Below are positions 7,637 to 17,132 of a DNA stretch of 64,000 nucleotides, in pieces. The notes under the pieces are model-generated. The model made no database searches, had not been told where the DNA came from, and worked only from the letters and a program-made list of their open reading frames with translations. The stretch is from positions 1-64,000 of the forward strand of contig JALNZT010000014.1 of NCBI GenBank assembly GCA_023229135.1, written 5' to 3'. Positions within the stretch are counted from its first letter, which is position 1. Each line of letters starts with the position of its first letter. The DNA is from Bacteroidales bacterium (GTDB lineage Bacteria > Bacteroidota > Bacteroidia > Bacteroidales > F082). Position numbers and translations under genes: made by a program.

Positions 7637-8992
7637 ATGGAGGAATTTAAAAGGAAAATAAGCGAATCAGCCGGCATGCGATGGGCTATTCTCATTCTGG
7701 TGGGTTTTGTACTCTCGGTCAACTATTATTTCTATGATGCTTTTTCTACGCTCAAGGATTTGTTAATGAGCGAGTTTAATTATAGCAATACCGATTATGG
7801 CTTGTTTATTTCCTTTTATTCCATCCCCAATACTTTCCTCTTAATGGCGGTATTAGGTGGTATTATCCTGGATAGATACGGCATTCGCCGCACGGGTTTT
7901 TCCTTTGTCTTCTTTATGGCTTTCGGTGCTTTGCTCACGGCCTATGGCGCTTCTGATTATTATCGCGAGGGCGGTTTTGCTCATGCTTTGTTCTCCTCAT
8001 TCCTTACCGGCTATTCGCCCGAACTCAAAATGATGTTGCTGGGAAGGTTTTTCTTTGGCCTTGGCGCCGAAACCAGTATCGTGGTGGTCAGTAAAATCCT
8101 GGTGAAATGGTTTAAAGGAAAAGACCTGGCACTGGCATTTGGTTTAAAAGTGGGATTTGGCCGCTTGGGAACTTTTGCCGCGCTTCAACTGTCGCCTCGC
8201 TTGGCCGAATCAGCACAATTAAGCACTGCTATATGGTTTGCCGCGGTTTTGGTTCTCGCTGGTTTATTGGCGTTTATGGTTTATATGCTCCTCGATATAC
8301 GCTACGACAGAGAGGTGGCTCAAACAGCAGAGCCTGAAAAGAAAGACGCGTTTAAAATCAGTGATATCGGCAAAATTCTATCCAACCCGGCCTATTTATA
8401 TATCGCCTTGCTGTGTGTTACTTTTTACTCGGCGGTTTTTCCATTTCTGGCCTTTGCCCCGGATTTGTTTCTCAATAAATTTGGCATGTCGAGCGTTCAA
8501 AGTGGCGAAATCACCTCCCTGCTGCCGCTTGGAACATTGATTTTCACGCCGCTTTTCGGCTTCTTAATCGATAGGTATGGTAAGGCCGCCACCGCCATGA
8601 TTTTTGGTTCCTCCATCTTATTGCTCATCCATTTGAATTTCGCTTTTACTGATTTGCCTCCTCATATTCCGATGATCCTTATGGGAATTTCTTTCTCATT
8701 GGTTCCTGCCGCCATGTGGCCTACTATGGTTCGTTTGGTGGAGGATAAGCAGATAGGAACAGCTTACGGCCTGATGTATTCTATTCAGAATTTGGGCTTG
8801 TTCGCTTTCCCAATTCTCTCGGGAGCAATATTGGATATTACCAATCCCGGAAATCCGGAAGTCTTGAACTATATGCCAACCATGTTGATGTTTGCCGGCC
8901 TGGGCTTTTTGGGCGTTGTATTTGCGGTACTCCTAAAAGTAGAAGACAAGCGCAAAGGCTTTGGTGTAGATTTGGCTATGAATAGGAAATAG
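7637..8992 (+). CDS. Major facilitator superfamily transporter
   Basis: About 451 residues from the ATG at 7637, which begins MEEFKRKISESAGMRW; an in-frame ATG at 7523 would add 38 unconvincing residues. Twelve membrane segments are expected. The loop between helices 2 and 3 carries the MFS motif (GIILDRYGIRRTG), and the second half repeats it as GFLIDRYGKAAT, both classic Asp-Arg motif A copies. Substrate is not evident; the family includes nitrate/nitrite, sugar-phosphate and small organic acid carriers. It is monocistronic between the cassette-like region and a convergent DUF998-like gene. Confidence 0.85.
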   Translation: MEEFKRKISESAGMRWAILILVGFVLSVNYYFYDAFSTLKDLLMSEFNYSNTDYGLFISFYSIPNTFLLMAVLGGIILDRYGIRRTGFSFVFFMAFGALLTAYGASDYYREGGFAHALFSSFLTGYSPELKMMLLGRFFFGLGAETSIVVVSKILVKWFKGKDLALAFGLKVGFGRLGTFAALQLSPRLAESAQLSTAIWFAAVLVLAGLLAFMVYMLLDIRYDREVAQTAEPEKKDAFKISDIGKILSNPAYLYIALLCVTFYSAVFPFLAFAPDLFLNKFGMSSVQSGEITSLLPLGTLIFTPLFGFLIDRYGKAATAMIFGSSILLLIHLNFAFTDLPPHIPMILMGISFSLVPAAMWPTMVRLVEDKQIGTAYGLMYSIQNLGLFAFPILSGAILDITNPGNPEVLNYMPTMLMFAGLGFLGVVFAVLLKVEDKRKGFGVDLAMNRK

Positions 8993-9066
8993 TTGGGCGG
9001 TGGAAGCTTGTGGGGCGGGTGGTTATAAAATTACTTAAATATTTGTAATTCAGATTATTATATAGT

Positions 9067-9645
9067 TTACAATTGATAGATCCATCTTTTAAGAATCCAT
9101 AGGAAGAATGAAAGTGTTAAGAAGAAAAACAGCTCAAAAATACCGTTGTTTCCAAAAACGATAAATAAACTCAAGCTACCCAAAATCACGATATTCAGGT
9201 AGATCATTGATCGGCCAAAAACATCTTCATCCACCGTTCTCAAATACCTGATAAAGAAATACAAGGATGTACTCAGAAAGATGCCAAACAAAGCTCCGAA
9301 GACAGCATGAAGGCGGTGGGTCACCCTGTTTATTTCTTCCACCGCCGGGGTAATAACCGTAAGCACTAAAAATATCGTGGAGTAAACCAGCATTCTCCTG
9401 GCTCTTTTATCCTGAAAAGCCGCTTCCCGAAAAAGGTTGATGATATACAGGAATAATAATAATCCCGAAACAGTTCCCCAGATAATAAACTCGTTCATTC
9501 TATCGAATCGGTTTCCTATCATACTCAGGGTGTAATCGAAAGGGTTTTGGAGTGTCCCGAACCAGAAGGTATATATGGGGATCAGAGCAATTATAAAACC
9601 CGCGAAAAAACTGCCTAAGAAGGCATCATTTTCATTATTTTTCAT
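9067..9645 (-). CDS. DUF998-like multispanning membrane protein
   Basis: 192 residues with about six membrane helices. The periplasmic-side motif NPFDYTLSMIGN near residues 34-45 and the later His in RVTHRLHAVFG resemble DUF998-family proteins (PF06197). Function is unknown. It converges on the MFS gene with a 74-bp gap. Confidence 0.6.
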   Translation of the reverse strand: MKNNENDAFLGSFFAGFIIALIPIYTFWFGTLQNPFDYTLSMIGNRFDRMNEFIIWGTVSGLLLFLYIINLFREAAFQDKRARRMLVYSTIFLVLTVITPAVEEINRVTHRLHAVFGALFGIFLSTSLYFFIRYLRTVDEDVFGRSMIYLNIVILGSLSLFIVFGNNGIFELFFFLTLSFFLWILKRWIYQL

Positions 9646-10167
9646 GATATGGTATCCAAATTTCGATGCTGCAAAGAAACGAAATCATAATTATATCAAA
9701 CAAAAATAGCATTATTAAACAAGGAGCTGTCGCCCAAAAATCCCTATCAATTTTTAATAATAAGCTAAAGCCCCGAAAGCGAAGCCATTCAAGATTGAGC
9801 CTACTTACCAAAGGAAGCCCGGTCACTTGAATCTTCAAATCTTGAACCCACCCCGAAAAGTCAAAAACGAAAAAACGCCACTAAGACTCCAAGTCTCCAA
9901 GAATCTCAAAGTATTATCCATCAACATTATAGCCTTCGCGAAATCTTTGTGTTTTCGAGTCCCTTCGGCTCTCTCAGCGCATCGCTTTGTAGCGTAAAAT
10001 TACTTTTCGGAGTGGGATCGCAATTTATTCTCTCAAGGAAATTTACAGAAATAGCACCACCAGCCGACAAAATAAATAATATAAAATTGGGTTTTAAAGT
10101 TATAGCCCCAGCCAAACAAACAGCTGTGGTTTATTGTTAATGAAACAGTTTTATACTTTAACTTAAC
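9646..10167. other. Intergenic stretch with degenerate repeat-like sequence
   Basis: No convincing gene. Bases 9876-9960 contain tandem-sounding low-complexity text (CTAAGACTCCAAGTCTCCAA, then GCGAAATCTTTGTGTTTTCG) that resembles the dispersed non-coding 'CTAAGACACAAAG / CTTTGTGT' elements often seen between Bacteroidota genes. Short open frames on both strands lack start context and protein-like composition. Confidence 0.35.
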
Positions 10168-10175
10168 TACATTTG
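10168..10175 (+). promoter_or_regulatory. -7 promoter box for the M16 operon
   Basis: TACATTTG matches TAnnTTTG, 33 bp upstream of the first M16 gene. Confidence 0.55.
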
Positions 10176-10208
10176 TACCTTGTAAAACCTTAGACTTGAG
10201 ATTATTTT

Positions 10209-11450
10209 ATGATTCAATATGATCATTTTCAGTTAGATAACGGGCTTCCGTTTTATGTTATCCACGACCCCACCACTCCAATGGCAGCCGTAAATATTCT
10301 ATACAATGTGGGTGCGCGGGATGAGGTTTCCAACAAAACCGGATTTGCACATTTGTTTGAGCACCTGATGTTTGGCGGCTCGGCAAACATCCCAAAATAC
10401 GACGAACCTTTGCAGCGGGCCGGTGGCGACAACAACGCTTTCACCAATAGCGATATCACCAATTATTATCTCAGCCTACCAGCTTCGCAGTTAGAAACGG
10501 CCTTTTGGTTGGAGTCGGATCGCATGCTTGATCTGGCCTTCAGCGAAAAAAGCCTGGATGTGCAGCGACAGGTTGTCTCTGAGGAGTTTCGACAAAATTA
10601 TCTCAACCAGCCCTACGGCGATGTGTGGCTGTTGCTCAAGCCTTTAGCTTACAAAACCCATCCTTATCAATGGAATACGATTGGCAAAGAAATCAGCCAT
10701 ATCGAGCAGGCAGAATTGCAAGATGTGCGCGACTTTTACCGCCGTTTCTATAATCCTAACAACGCTATCGTGGTGGTTGCCGGCAATCTGGAGACCAAAA
10801 AAGTGAAGCAGCTGGCTGAAAAATGGTTTGGCCCCATTCCCGCAGGGGAAAACTACCAGCGTATGTTACAGCAAGAACCTGTACAAACAGAGGCGCGTGA
10901 GCTGCGAGTGACAAGAGACGTGCCGCAATCGGCGATTTACAAAGCCTATCATATTTCCGGCCGCGGCGACAAAGACTTCTACACCGTCGATTTGATTTCG
11001 GATTTATTGGGTTCCGGCCAGTCTTCGCGCCTGTATAAATCACTGGTTCGCAAGCAACAGCTTTTTTCAGAGATAAATGCCTTTGTTACAGGCGATTTAG
11101 ATCCCGGATTACTTATCGTCACCGGAAAAATCACACCCGGCATCGATGCTGACAATGCCCATGCCGCACTCGAACAAGAAATTGCCCGGCTCAGCGAGAA
11201 ACCGCCTTCAGCTCCCGAGCTGCGTAAGGTAAAAAATAAAGCCATCGCTACCAATATTTTTGGCGAGCTCAGCTTGCTCAATCAAGCCATGAGCCTCGCC
11301 TTTTACGCCCATCTGGGAACACCGGAAATCATCAACGACATACCCAAAATGTACGAAGCAGTGAATCCCGCGGCCTTATTTGAGCATGCCAAAACTGTGC
11401 TTCGTCCCGAAAACTGTTCCACACTCTTTTACCTCTCAGAAAAAAACTGA
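10209..11450 (+). CDS. M16 zinc metallopeptidase, catalytic subunit
   Basis: 413 residues. The inverted zinc motif HxxEH is HLFEH at residues 48-52, with a third ligand in VVSEEF around residue 125. It has two M16 domains (about 1-200, 210-400), the usual length for a half-size M16 (PF01193/PF05193 types). Such enzymes pair with an inactive partner, here encoded 3 bp downstream, to degrade peptides in a clam-shell chamber. No signal peptide is visible, suggesting a cytoplasmic location unless the partner brings it to the envelope. It probably heads a three-gene operon. Confidence 0.9.
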   Translation: MIQYDHFQLDNGLPFYVIHDPTTPMAAVNILYNVGARDEVSNKTGFAHLFEHLMFGGSANIPKYDEPLQRAGGDNNAFTNSDITNYYLSLPASQLETAFWLESDRMLDLAFSEKSLDVQRQVVSEEFRQNYLNQPYGDVWLLLKPLAYKTHPYQWNTIGKEISHIEQAELQDVRDFYRRFYNPNNAIVVVAGNLETKKVKQLAEKWFGPIPAGENYQRMLQQEPVQTEARELRVTRDVPQSAIYKAYHISGRGDKDFYTVDLISDLLGSGQSSRLYKSLVRKQQLFSEINAFVTGDLDPGLLIVTGKITPGIDADNAHAALEQEIARLSEKPPSAPELRKVKNKAIATNIFGELSLLNQAMSLAFYAHLGTPEIINDIPKMYEAVNPAALFEHAKTVLRPENCSTLFYLSEKN

Positions 11451-11452
11451 TT

Positions 11453-12757
11453 ATGCAGACCCCCTTTTTAGATAGACGAAAAGCCCCCTCATTGGTGAAA
11501 TCAGATTCGCTAAGCCTGAACGAGCCACGCAAACTGGCATTAGACAATGGAATGCCACTTTTTGTTTTTGAAAGCTCCATACATCCCGCAGTGCGCGTTG
11601 ATATTGTTTTTGATGCAGGTAGCATATGGCAAAATAAAAAGCTGGTTGCCGATACCACCATTAAAATGCTCAAAGAAGGAACAGCCAGTTATAGCGCCGG
11701 AGCTATTGCTTCAAAAACAGATTATTACGGCGCCTTTTTTGATTTGCAGGCTGCCAGAGACACAGCATGGATCAGCTTATATAGCCTAAAAAATCACCTG
11801 CCTAAATTGCTGCCTATCTTAAAAAGCATGCTCACAGAAGCCAGCTTTAGAAACCGTGATTTTAAGCTTAAAAATAGCCGCCAAAAGCAAGCTTTCATCA
11901 CCAATAACCAAAAACCAAAACAAATAGCACGTATGGCTTTCAATGAGTTGGTTTTTGGCGCAGAAACTGCTTACGGGCAAACAGCGCACGAAGTAGATTT
12001 TGACCTGCTGAATAACCAGGATTTAGTACAATTTTATCAACAGCATTTCCATCCCAAAAATGCTTATATGATTATCAGTGGTGCCGTAGATGAAAATCAT
12101 ATACAATTGATAAATAATACATTGGGAGGTCAATGGCGACAGGGTGTTGACGAAAAATCTATGCTGCCGCTTACACATGTTTTTGAGCCTGGCTATACGC
12201 CTATTTTAAGAGAAAACGCCCTGCAATCTGCTGTCATGATGGGTAAGCCGCTGATGCTACGTCAAGACCCTGATTATATTCCATTTTTATTGCTCAACAC
12301 CCTATTAGGCGGTTATTTCGGCTCGCGCTTAATGACCAATATCCGTGAAGACAAAGGCTATACATATGGCATAAACTCACAGGTGATGCCTATGCGGCAT
12401 GCAACCACTTTTGCAATTTCTACCCAGACCGGTGTTGCCGTTACCCAAAACGCCCTCAAAGAGATAAACCTCGAACTCGATCGCTTACGCAACGAATTAG
12501 TGAGCGATGATGAACTTGAATTGGTGAAAAACTACTTGAACGGCAGCTATTTACGTGCGTTAGACGGCGTATTTAATCAAGCCGAACGCTTTCGGTCGGC
12601 CTATGACAGTGGATTAGGTATGCGATTTTATGTCGAAAGCCTTAAACGCATACAAGAAACTACAGCGGACGAAATTAATGCATTGGCCATTAAATATTTA
12701 GATCCTAAAAGCATGAGAACCGTTGTAGTAGGCGATGACCGACAAAAGGAAGAATAA
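11453..12757 (+). CDS. M16 peptidase-like non-catalytic partner
   Basis: 434 residues with the M16 fold but no HxxEH; the corresponding region reads LVADTTIKMLKEGTASYSAG. The C-terminal domain keeps the substrate-tail-binding Arg/Tyr block, NIREDKGYTYGI, conserved in B-type subunits. That combination is the signature of the inactive partner in heterodimeric M16 peptidases. The gene starts 3 bp after the catalytic subunit ends. The N-terminus (MQTPFLDRRKAPSLVKSD) shows no export signal. Confidence 0.88.
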   Translation: MQTPFLDRRKAPSLVKSDSLSLNEPRKLALDNGMPLFVFESSIHPAVRVDIVFDAGSIWQNKKLVADTTIKMLKEGTASYSAGAIASKTDYYGAFFDLQAARDTAWISLYSLKNHLPKLLPILKSMLTEASFRNRDFKLKNSRQKQAFITNNQKPKQIARMAFNELVFGAETAYGQTAHEVDFDLLNNQDLVQFYQQHFHPKNAYMIISGAVDENHIQLINNTLGGQWRQGVDEKSMLPLTHVFEPGYTPILRENALQSAVMMGKPLMLRQDPDYIPFLLLNTLLGGYFGSRLMTNIREDKGYTYGINSQVMPMRHATTFAISTQTGVAVTQNALKEINLELDRLRNELVSDDELELVKNYLNGSYLRALDGVFNQAERFRSAYDSGLGMRFYVESLKRIQETTADEINALAIKYLDPKSMRTVVVGDDRQKEE

Positions 12758-12765
12758 ATTCAATA

Positions 12766-14313
12766 ATGAAAAATCTTGCATACCATGTCACTACTATTTT
12801 AACCGGACTACTACTGATGGCCGGGATAGTTGGATATGGCCAGCAAGATCCTGTTATTGAATCAGTTAATGTGGATAGCGATGGTAATGTTACGATTAAA
12901 TGGAAAGAACTGCAAGGATTGGAAAATGCCAGGTATATCATTTTGCGCTGGGACTATTTACCTCCCGGGGGTAACGAAGCTGGTCATCAGCCGATCGCAA
13001 CAATTGATGCCTCAGCGTTAAATTATATAGATAAAAACTCTGGCGCTGACCGAAAAAAACAAATTTATCGGATCAAATTAGAAGGCGATGAAACCAAGGA
13101 ATCAAAAGAAATGCAGACGATTTTTCTGGAAGAAAATATTGTTTATGACGAGTGCGCGCTAACCAATAAGATAAGGTGGACTGAATTTTTCTCGACTTTT
13201 TCACCAATAAACTATAAGATTTCAGCAAGTATTGATGGAGGAATTAATTTTACTGAAATTGAAACTATTGCCGCCAGCGACCTGATTCCTGTAGCGCAAA
13301 TTAGCACTTATGAAAACGAATCACCTGCGCTGACTAAGGTTTACGAATACACCCACCAAAACCTTGATCCGGATAATATTTATTTCTATAAAATTGGAGC
13401 CGAATATACCGTTGAAAATGAAGCACAAAGCAGCAGTTCCAACTTTCAATCACGCGATATACCAGCTTATTTTCGGCCTGAACCGCCAGTAATACAGCGT
13501 GTTTCTGTTGAAGAGAACGGATCAATAATTTTAGAAGGAGAAATAACAGGTTCGGGCGTAATAAATGGTCTGGAAGTGTGGCGATCAGAGACCGATAACA
13601 GCAGTGATTTAGCTTTTTATCAAAGCCTTCCGACAGCAGCAATTGGCGCTGTTAACTATAACGATTCTGAAGCTAACACAAACGCGACAGCTTATTGGTA
13701 TGATCTTGTATTATTGGATTATTGCAATAAAAATATTCGGGCAGTAAATGCTCACCGCAGTATATTGCTTAGTGCGGAAACACTGCCAAACGAAAGCGTT
13801 GAATTAAGCTGGAATGCATACCAGGGTTGGAATGTTAGAGGCTATCGCGTATTCAGAAAAGAGGGCGAAAATCCTTTTTCAGAAATTGGTTTTATAAACA
13901 GCACTAATTTCACTGATAATACCATTTCACAATCTTCAACTACCGGAAAAATCAGCTATTTTGTTATGGCAGAAGCTTCTAACCAGCCTGCTGGCGAGGA
14001 GATTACATCCAGTTCAAACCAAGTTAGTATTGGTTTTGACAGTGAGTTATTTATGCCCAACGCCTTTAAACCTGGTGGTATAACAAATGTTTTTAAACCG
14101 ATTTCAAGATTTGCACCCCATAGCAATTACCTCTTTCAAATTTATAACCGCTGGGGACAGCTAATTTTTGAAACGCGTGACTTCAATACAGGCTGGGATG
14201 GAAATTACAATAGTAGCCGTGTTAGCCGAGGAACTTATATCTGGACTTATCAATATATTGATAGTCAAGGAAATGACATAAATAAACGCGGGTCAGTTAC
14301 TGTTGTTTACTAA
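12766..14313 (+). CDS. Exported Ig/fibronectin-like protein with type IX secretion C-terminal domain (type B)
   Basis: 515 residues. A signal peptide ends near residue 25 (LLMAGIVGYGQ). The body holds several fibronectin type III-like segments with repeated strand patterns (VTIKWKELQG, VELSWNAYQG). The last 85 residues form a gliding-motility-associated C-terminal domain: FMPNAFKPGG, FQIYNRWGQLIFET, GWDGNYN, GTYIWTYQY, the TIGR04131/CHU_C hallmarks. This directs export by the type IX system to the cell surface. It follows the M16 pair by 8 bp, so is probably co-transcribed. Ligand or target unknown. Confidence 0.85.
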   Translation: MKNLAYHVTTILTGLLLMAGIVGYGQQDPVIESVNVDSDGNVTIKWKELQGLENARYIILRWDYLPPGGNEAGHQPIATIDASALNYIDKNSGADRKKQIYRIKLEGDETKESKEMQTIFLEENIVYDECALTNKIRWTEFFSTFSPINYKISASIDGGINFTEIETIAASDLIPVAQISTYENESPALTKVYEYTHQNLDPDNIYFYKIGAEYTVENEAQSSSSNFQSRDIPAYFRPEPPVIQRVSVEENGSIILEGEITGSGVINGLEVWRSETDNSSDLAFYQSLPTAAIGAVNYNDSEANTNATAYWYDLVLLDYCNKNIRAVNAHRSILLSAETLPNESVELSWNAYQGWNVRGYRVFRKEGENPFSEIGFINSTNFTDNTISQSSTTGKISYFVMAEASNQPAGEEITSSSNQVSIGFDSELFMPNAFKPGGITNVFKPISRFAPHSNYLFQIYNRWGQLIFETRDFNTGWDGNYNSSRVSRGTYIWTYQYIDSQGNDINKRGSVTVVY

Positions 14314-14315
14314 TC

Positions 14316-15032
14316 TTATTTTTGATTTTGTTTGTCCAAAAGTTTCTGCACAGGATTTTTTCCATTAAAAGTGCCGATGGCTTTTACGGGTTTGAAACGC
14401 GCAAAAAGTTGTTCAGCAAAACCATTTTTTTGTTGCGTAAGCTTCATTGCCTCAACATGTTGCTTGCGATAAGCAAACTGTTCCATATCTGAAACGTTTT
14501 CCCAAACAGTAAACGTGGCCTGTTCAATCACAGGCATCTCACCAATACCTTTGGAAAAAACCAGTCCTTTAAAATTCTCGCTGATACGGCTTACTTTCGG
14601 TGTTATTCGCAAAAAAGGGATGATGAACCCAGTGCGAATGGTCGCGTAGGTGAGGACAGCAACCGCCGTATTTTGATTGTTAGTTTGGACAAATCGCCAA
14701 TTAGCGAAGCCCGACCAACTGCCTTTGGCCAATAAAGGCTGCATGAAAACGGTATATAGTTCACTGCTATGCTGCTCGAAATCAGCAAATAACTCACTTT
14801 TCAAAAAAGCCTCGGCAGCGTTAATATCTTCCCAAACAGCCAAAATTCCATAAACACTAAAATCAGGGATAATGCTGTAACCCGCGCCACTTCCAGTTCC
14901 TATAGGTTTGAAAAATTCTAATCCAGCCATTTTCTGCATTGGCTTGCGCACCAAATACATCTGACTCATGCCCCAGATTTTGTTGGCGAAACCAGCGTAA
15001 CGAAAAAAAGTTATTGTAAGCGTTTGTTGCAT
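14316..15032 (-). CDS. Spheroidene monooxygenase (CrtA)-like protein
   Basis: 238 residues with two ferredoxin-like halves. The diagnostic C-terminal stretch has a GIGEMP motif followed by QATFTVWENVSD and FAYRKQHVEAM, which strongly resembles CrtA, a heme-dependent carotenoid 2-monooxygenase; the second Tyr/His run is a likely cofactor or substrate region. No carotenoid genes are nearby, so the substrate is unproven; CrtA-like proteins in non-phototrophs may oxidise other carotenoids or have other roles. It ends 2 bp after the convergent secreted protein and stands as a single gene. Confidence 0.7.
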   Translation of the reverse strand: MQQTLTITFFRYAGFANKIWGMSQMYLVRKPMQKMAGLEFFKPIGTGSGAGYSIIPDFSVYGILAVWEDINAAEAFLKSELFADFEQHSSELYTVFMQPLLAKGSWSGFANWRFVQTNNQNTAVAVLTYATIRTGFIIPFLRITPKVSRISENFKGLVFSKGIGEMPVIEQATFTVWENVSDMEQFAYRKQHVEAMKLTQQKNGFAEQLFARFKPVKAIGTFNGKNPVQKLLDKQNQK

Positions 15033-15161
15033 TTCATTTATTTCTTTGCTTGAAAAAAACTATTAGCCGCGACTTATGTTTAGCCAGTTTAATAATAAAC
15101 TTAAGGCCGCCTAAAATCTCGTTGGGGTCTTTGACAACATTTTTTATTCTAAACCTTTATA

Positions 15162-17093
15162 TTATTCAATAGCAATCACATGCATCTCGACACGTCTGTT
15201 TTTGGTACGTCCGTCTGCTGTTTCATTAGTCGCGATTGGCCGCTTAGCCCCAAAGCCCTGCACTTCAAGTCTTTCAGCGTCAATATCGTGTTCAAAAAGA
15301 AATTCTGCAACAGCTCCTGCCCGCTCAAGTGAAAGCTTTTGATTATAAATAGGATGACCGGTATTGTCCGTATGGCCTTCGAGCCGAATTTTCAGTTGTG
15401 GATTTTGCTTTAAAAAATGCTCCAAATAAGTGAGACCCGCTTTAGATTCGGGCAATAAAACAGCTTTATTGGTTTCAAAAAGAACGTTATCCAACAGCAC
15501 CTTTTTCCCGACTTGTAATGCTTCGAGGTAAACCTCAATTTGAGCCGGTTGCAAGTCAGTTCCCGGCTCAGGATGAATGAAATTGTCGTAAAACAAAAAG
15601 CCCTTACTGCTCACTTGCAGGGCGTAGGCATCTTTGGCGGGAATCACTACAAAAGCTTCACCCTTTTCGTCTGTTTCCGTCTCAATGAGTTTTGTCGCAG
15701 AAAGGGGATTAGCAAGAATGACTTTAGCATACAAAGGATTCTTTGTATCTAACTCTTTTACAAGCAATTGAAGATAGGTTACAGGATTGGGCTGGTGTTC
15801 CAACGGAAGCTCAAAAGTTAAAATGTCGTAGGTTTCAAGGCTGTCGTTTAAGGCAGAAAGCAAGGCGGTTTTTCCACTGGCTTCTACCACTAAATTAATT
15901 TCGTCGGAAGACGTATTTATTGGATAACCCAGGTTAACAGGCGCTTGCCATTGACCTAAACTATCTAATCGGCTCACAAAAAGATCAGCGCCACCCATCC
16001 CGGGATGTCCATCGGATGAAAAATAAAGTGTTTTTCCATCGGGATGCAAAAAAGGTGCCATCTCATTGCCATCAGAATTGATGGTTTCACCCAAATTGTG
16101 CGGCTTATTCCATTGGCCATCAAGGCCTAAATCGCTTTGCCAGATATCCGAACCGCCCAATCCACCGCCGCGATTGCTAACAAACAACAGCTTTCTGCCA
16201 TCGGCAGAAAGACTTGGCTGCGATTCCCACAAACGACTATTTACCACTGAACCCAGATTTACCGGAAGTTGCCACTCATCGTCTTTTTTTCGGGCAAAAT
16301 AAATATCGCAGCTTCCCAAGCCAGCAGGCCAGCCACAGGCTGCAAAAAAGATGCTGTTGCCGTCAGCACTAAAAGTTACAGCGCCAATTTGTTGGTTTAT
16401 AGGCCAGTCAGGGGCAAATGCTTTCGGCTGCTTCCAGCCGGTGCTGTCTCGCGAGGCCCACATCAGTTGCTCTATGAGCGGCTGTTTTTCACGCTGAGTA
16501 CTGCGTTGCGTAAATACCAGCAAATTGCCATCAAGACGCAAAGCATTTACGTATTCGTCAGCAGGACTATTGATTGACACAGTCAGTGGTTTTGGGTCAA
16601 AGGCAACGGGATTGGCATAGGCATTTTTCCTGAAAGCTGCATCATTCCTGACTTTTTCTATTTTTCGAAACAGCTTTTCCGGAAGTTCTGTTTTGGCGTA
16701 GGCCGCCTCTAAAACTTCAAGTGTATTGTCGAATTGGAAATTTTCGAGATAGGCTTTTGCCAGCAGATAAGCCGTTGGCAAAAAATAAAAGGTGTCGAGT
16801 TGTATGGCGTTTTCATAAGCACGTTTAGCCAAATTATTGCTATCGAGCTCAGTAGCTGCATCGCCCAACAAAAGCCAGGCATCGATAAGCAAAGCATCTT
16901 GCTCTATAGCTTTTTGAAATAGTCCCAGACTTGCCGAAAAATCATTTTGTTGAAAGAAAAACTCTCCTTTTTCAAAGGCTTTCAAGGCTTTCTTGGAGGT
17001 GTTTTGGGGCGTATGAAAATCTTGAGCTAAAGCAAATTCAGAGCTCATCAAAAACAATAATAAAATACTTAGCCTCAAAATTAGATTTTTCAC
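15162..17093 (-). CDS. PorE-like OmpA family protein (TPR, beta-propeller, CRD, OmpA)
   Basis: 643 residues. Signal peptide (to about residue 24, SEFALAQ), TPR repeats (about 28-130), a PD40/WD40-like propeller with repeated SADGxxxxF...GGxDI blades (about 185-420), a carboxypeptidase-regulatory-like domain (about 435-530), and an OmpA peptidoglycan-binding domain (about 530-640; HTDNTGHPIYNQKLSLERA, FGAKRPIATN, NRRVEM). This order is that of PorE, a type IX secretion envelope component that holds the PorK/PorN complex to peptidoglycan; related proteins occur in gliding loci, so the assignment is by architecture. A beta-barrel gene lies just upstream and may be its partner. Confidence 0.8.
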   Translation of the reverse strand: MKNLILRLSILLLFLMSSEFALAQDFHTPQNTSKKALKAFEKGEFFFQQNDFSASLGLFQKAIEQDALLIDAWLLLGDAATELDSNNLAKRAYENAIQLDTFYFLPTAYLLAKAYLENFQFDNTLEVLEAAYAKTELPEKLFRKIEKVRNDAAFRKNAYANPVAFDPKPLTVSINSPADEYVNALRLDGNLLVFTQRSTQREKQPLIEQLMWASRDSTGWKQPKAFAPDWPINQQIGAVTFSADGNSIFFAACGWPAGLGSCDIYFARKKDDEWQLPVNLGSVVNSRLWESQPSLSADGRKLLFVSNRGGGLGGSDIWQSDLGLDGQWNKPHNLGETINSDGNEMAPFLHPDGKTLYFSSDGHPGMGGADLFVSRLDSLGQWQAPVNLGYPINTSSDEINLVVEASGKTALLSALNDSLETYDILTFELPLEHQPNPVTYLQLLVKELDTKNPLYAKVILANPLSATKLIETETDEKGEAFVVIPAKDAYALQVSSKGFLFYDNFIHPEPGTDLQPAQIEVYLEALQVGKKVLLDNVLFETNKAVLLPESKAGLTYLEHFLKQNPQLKIRLEGHTDNTGHPIYNQKLSLERAGAVAEFLFEHDIDAERLEVQGFGAKRPIATNETADGRTKNRRVEMHVIAIE

Positions 17094-17132
17094 GCGGTTT
17101 TGGTTTTAGTTAGTAACGCTAAAACAATAGGT

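Noticed and set aside
9876..9960. Repeat-like 'CTAAGACTCC...CTTTGTGTTTTC' text as a mobile element
   Set aside because: Short and degenerate with no terminal repeats or transposase; noted only as dispersed-type non-coding sequence.
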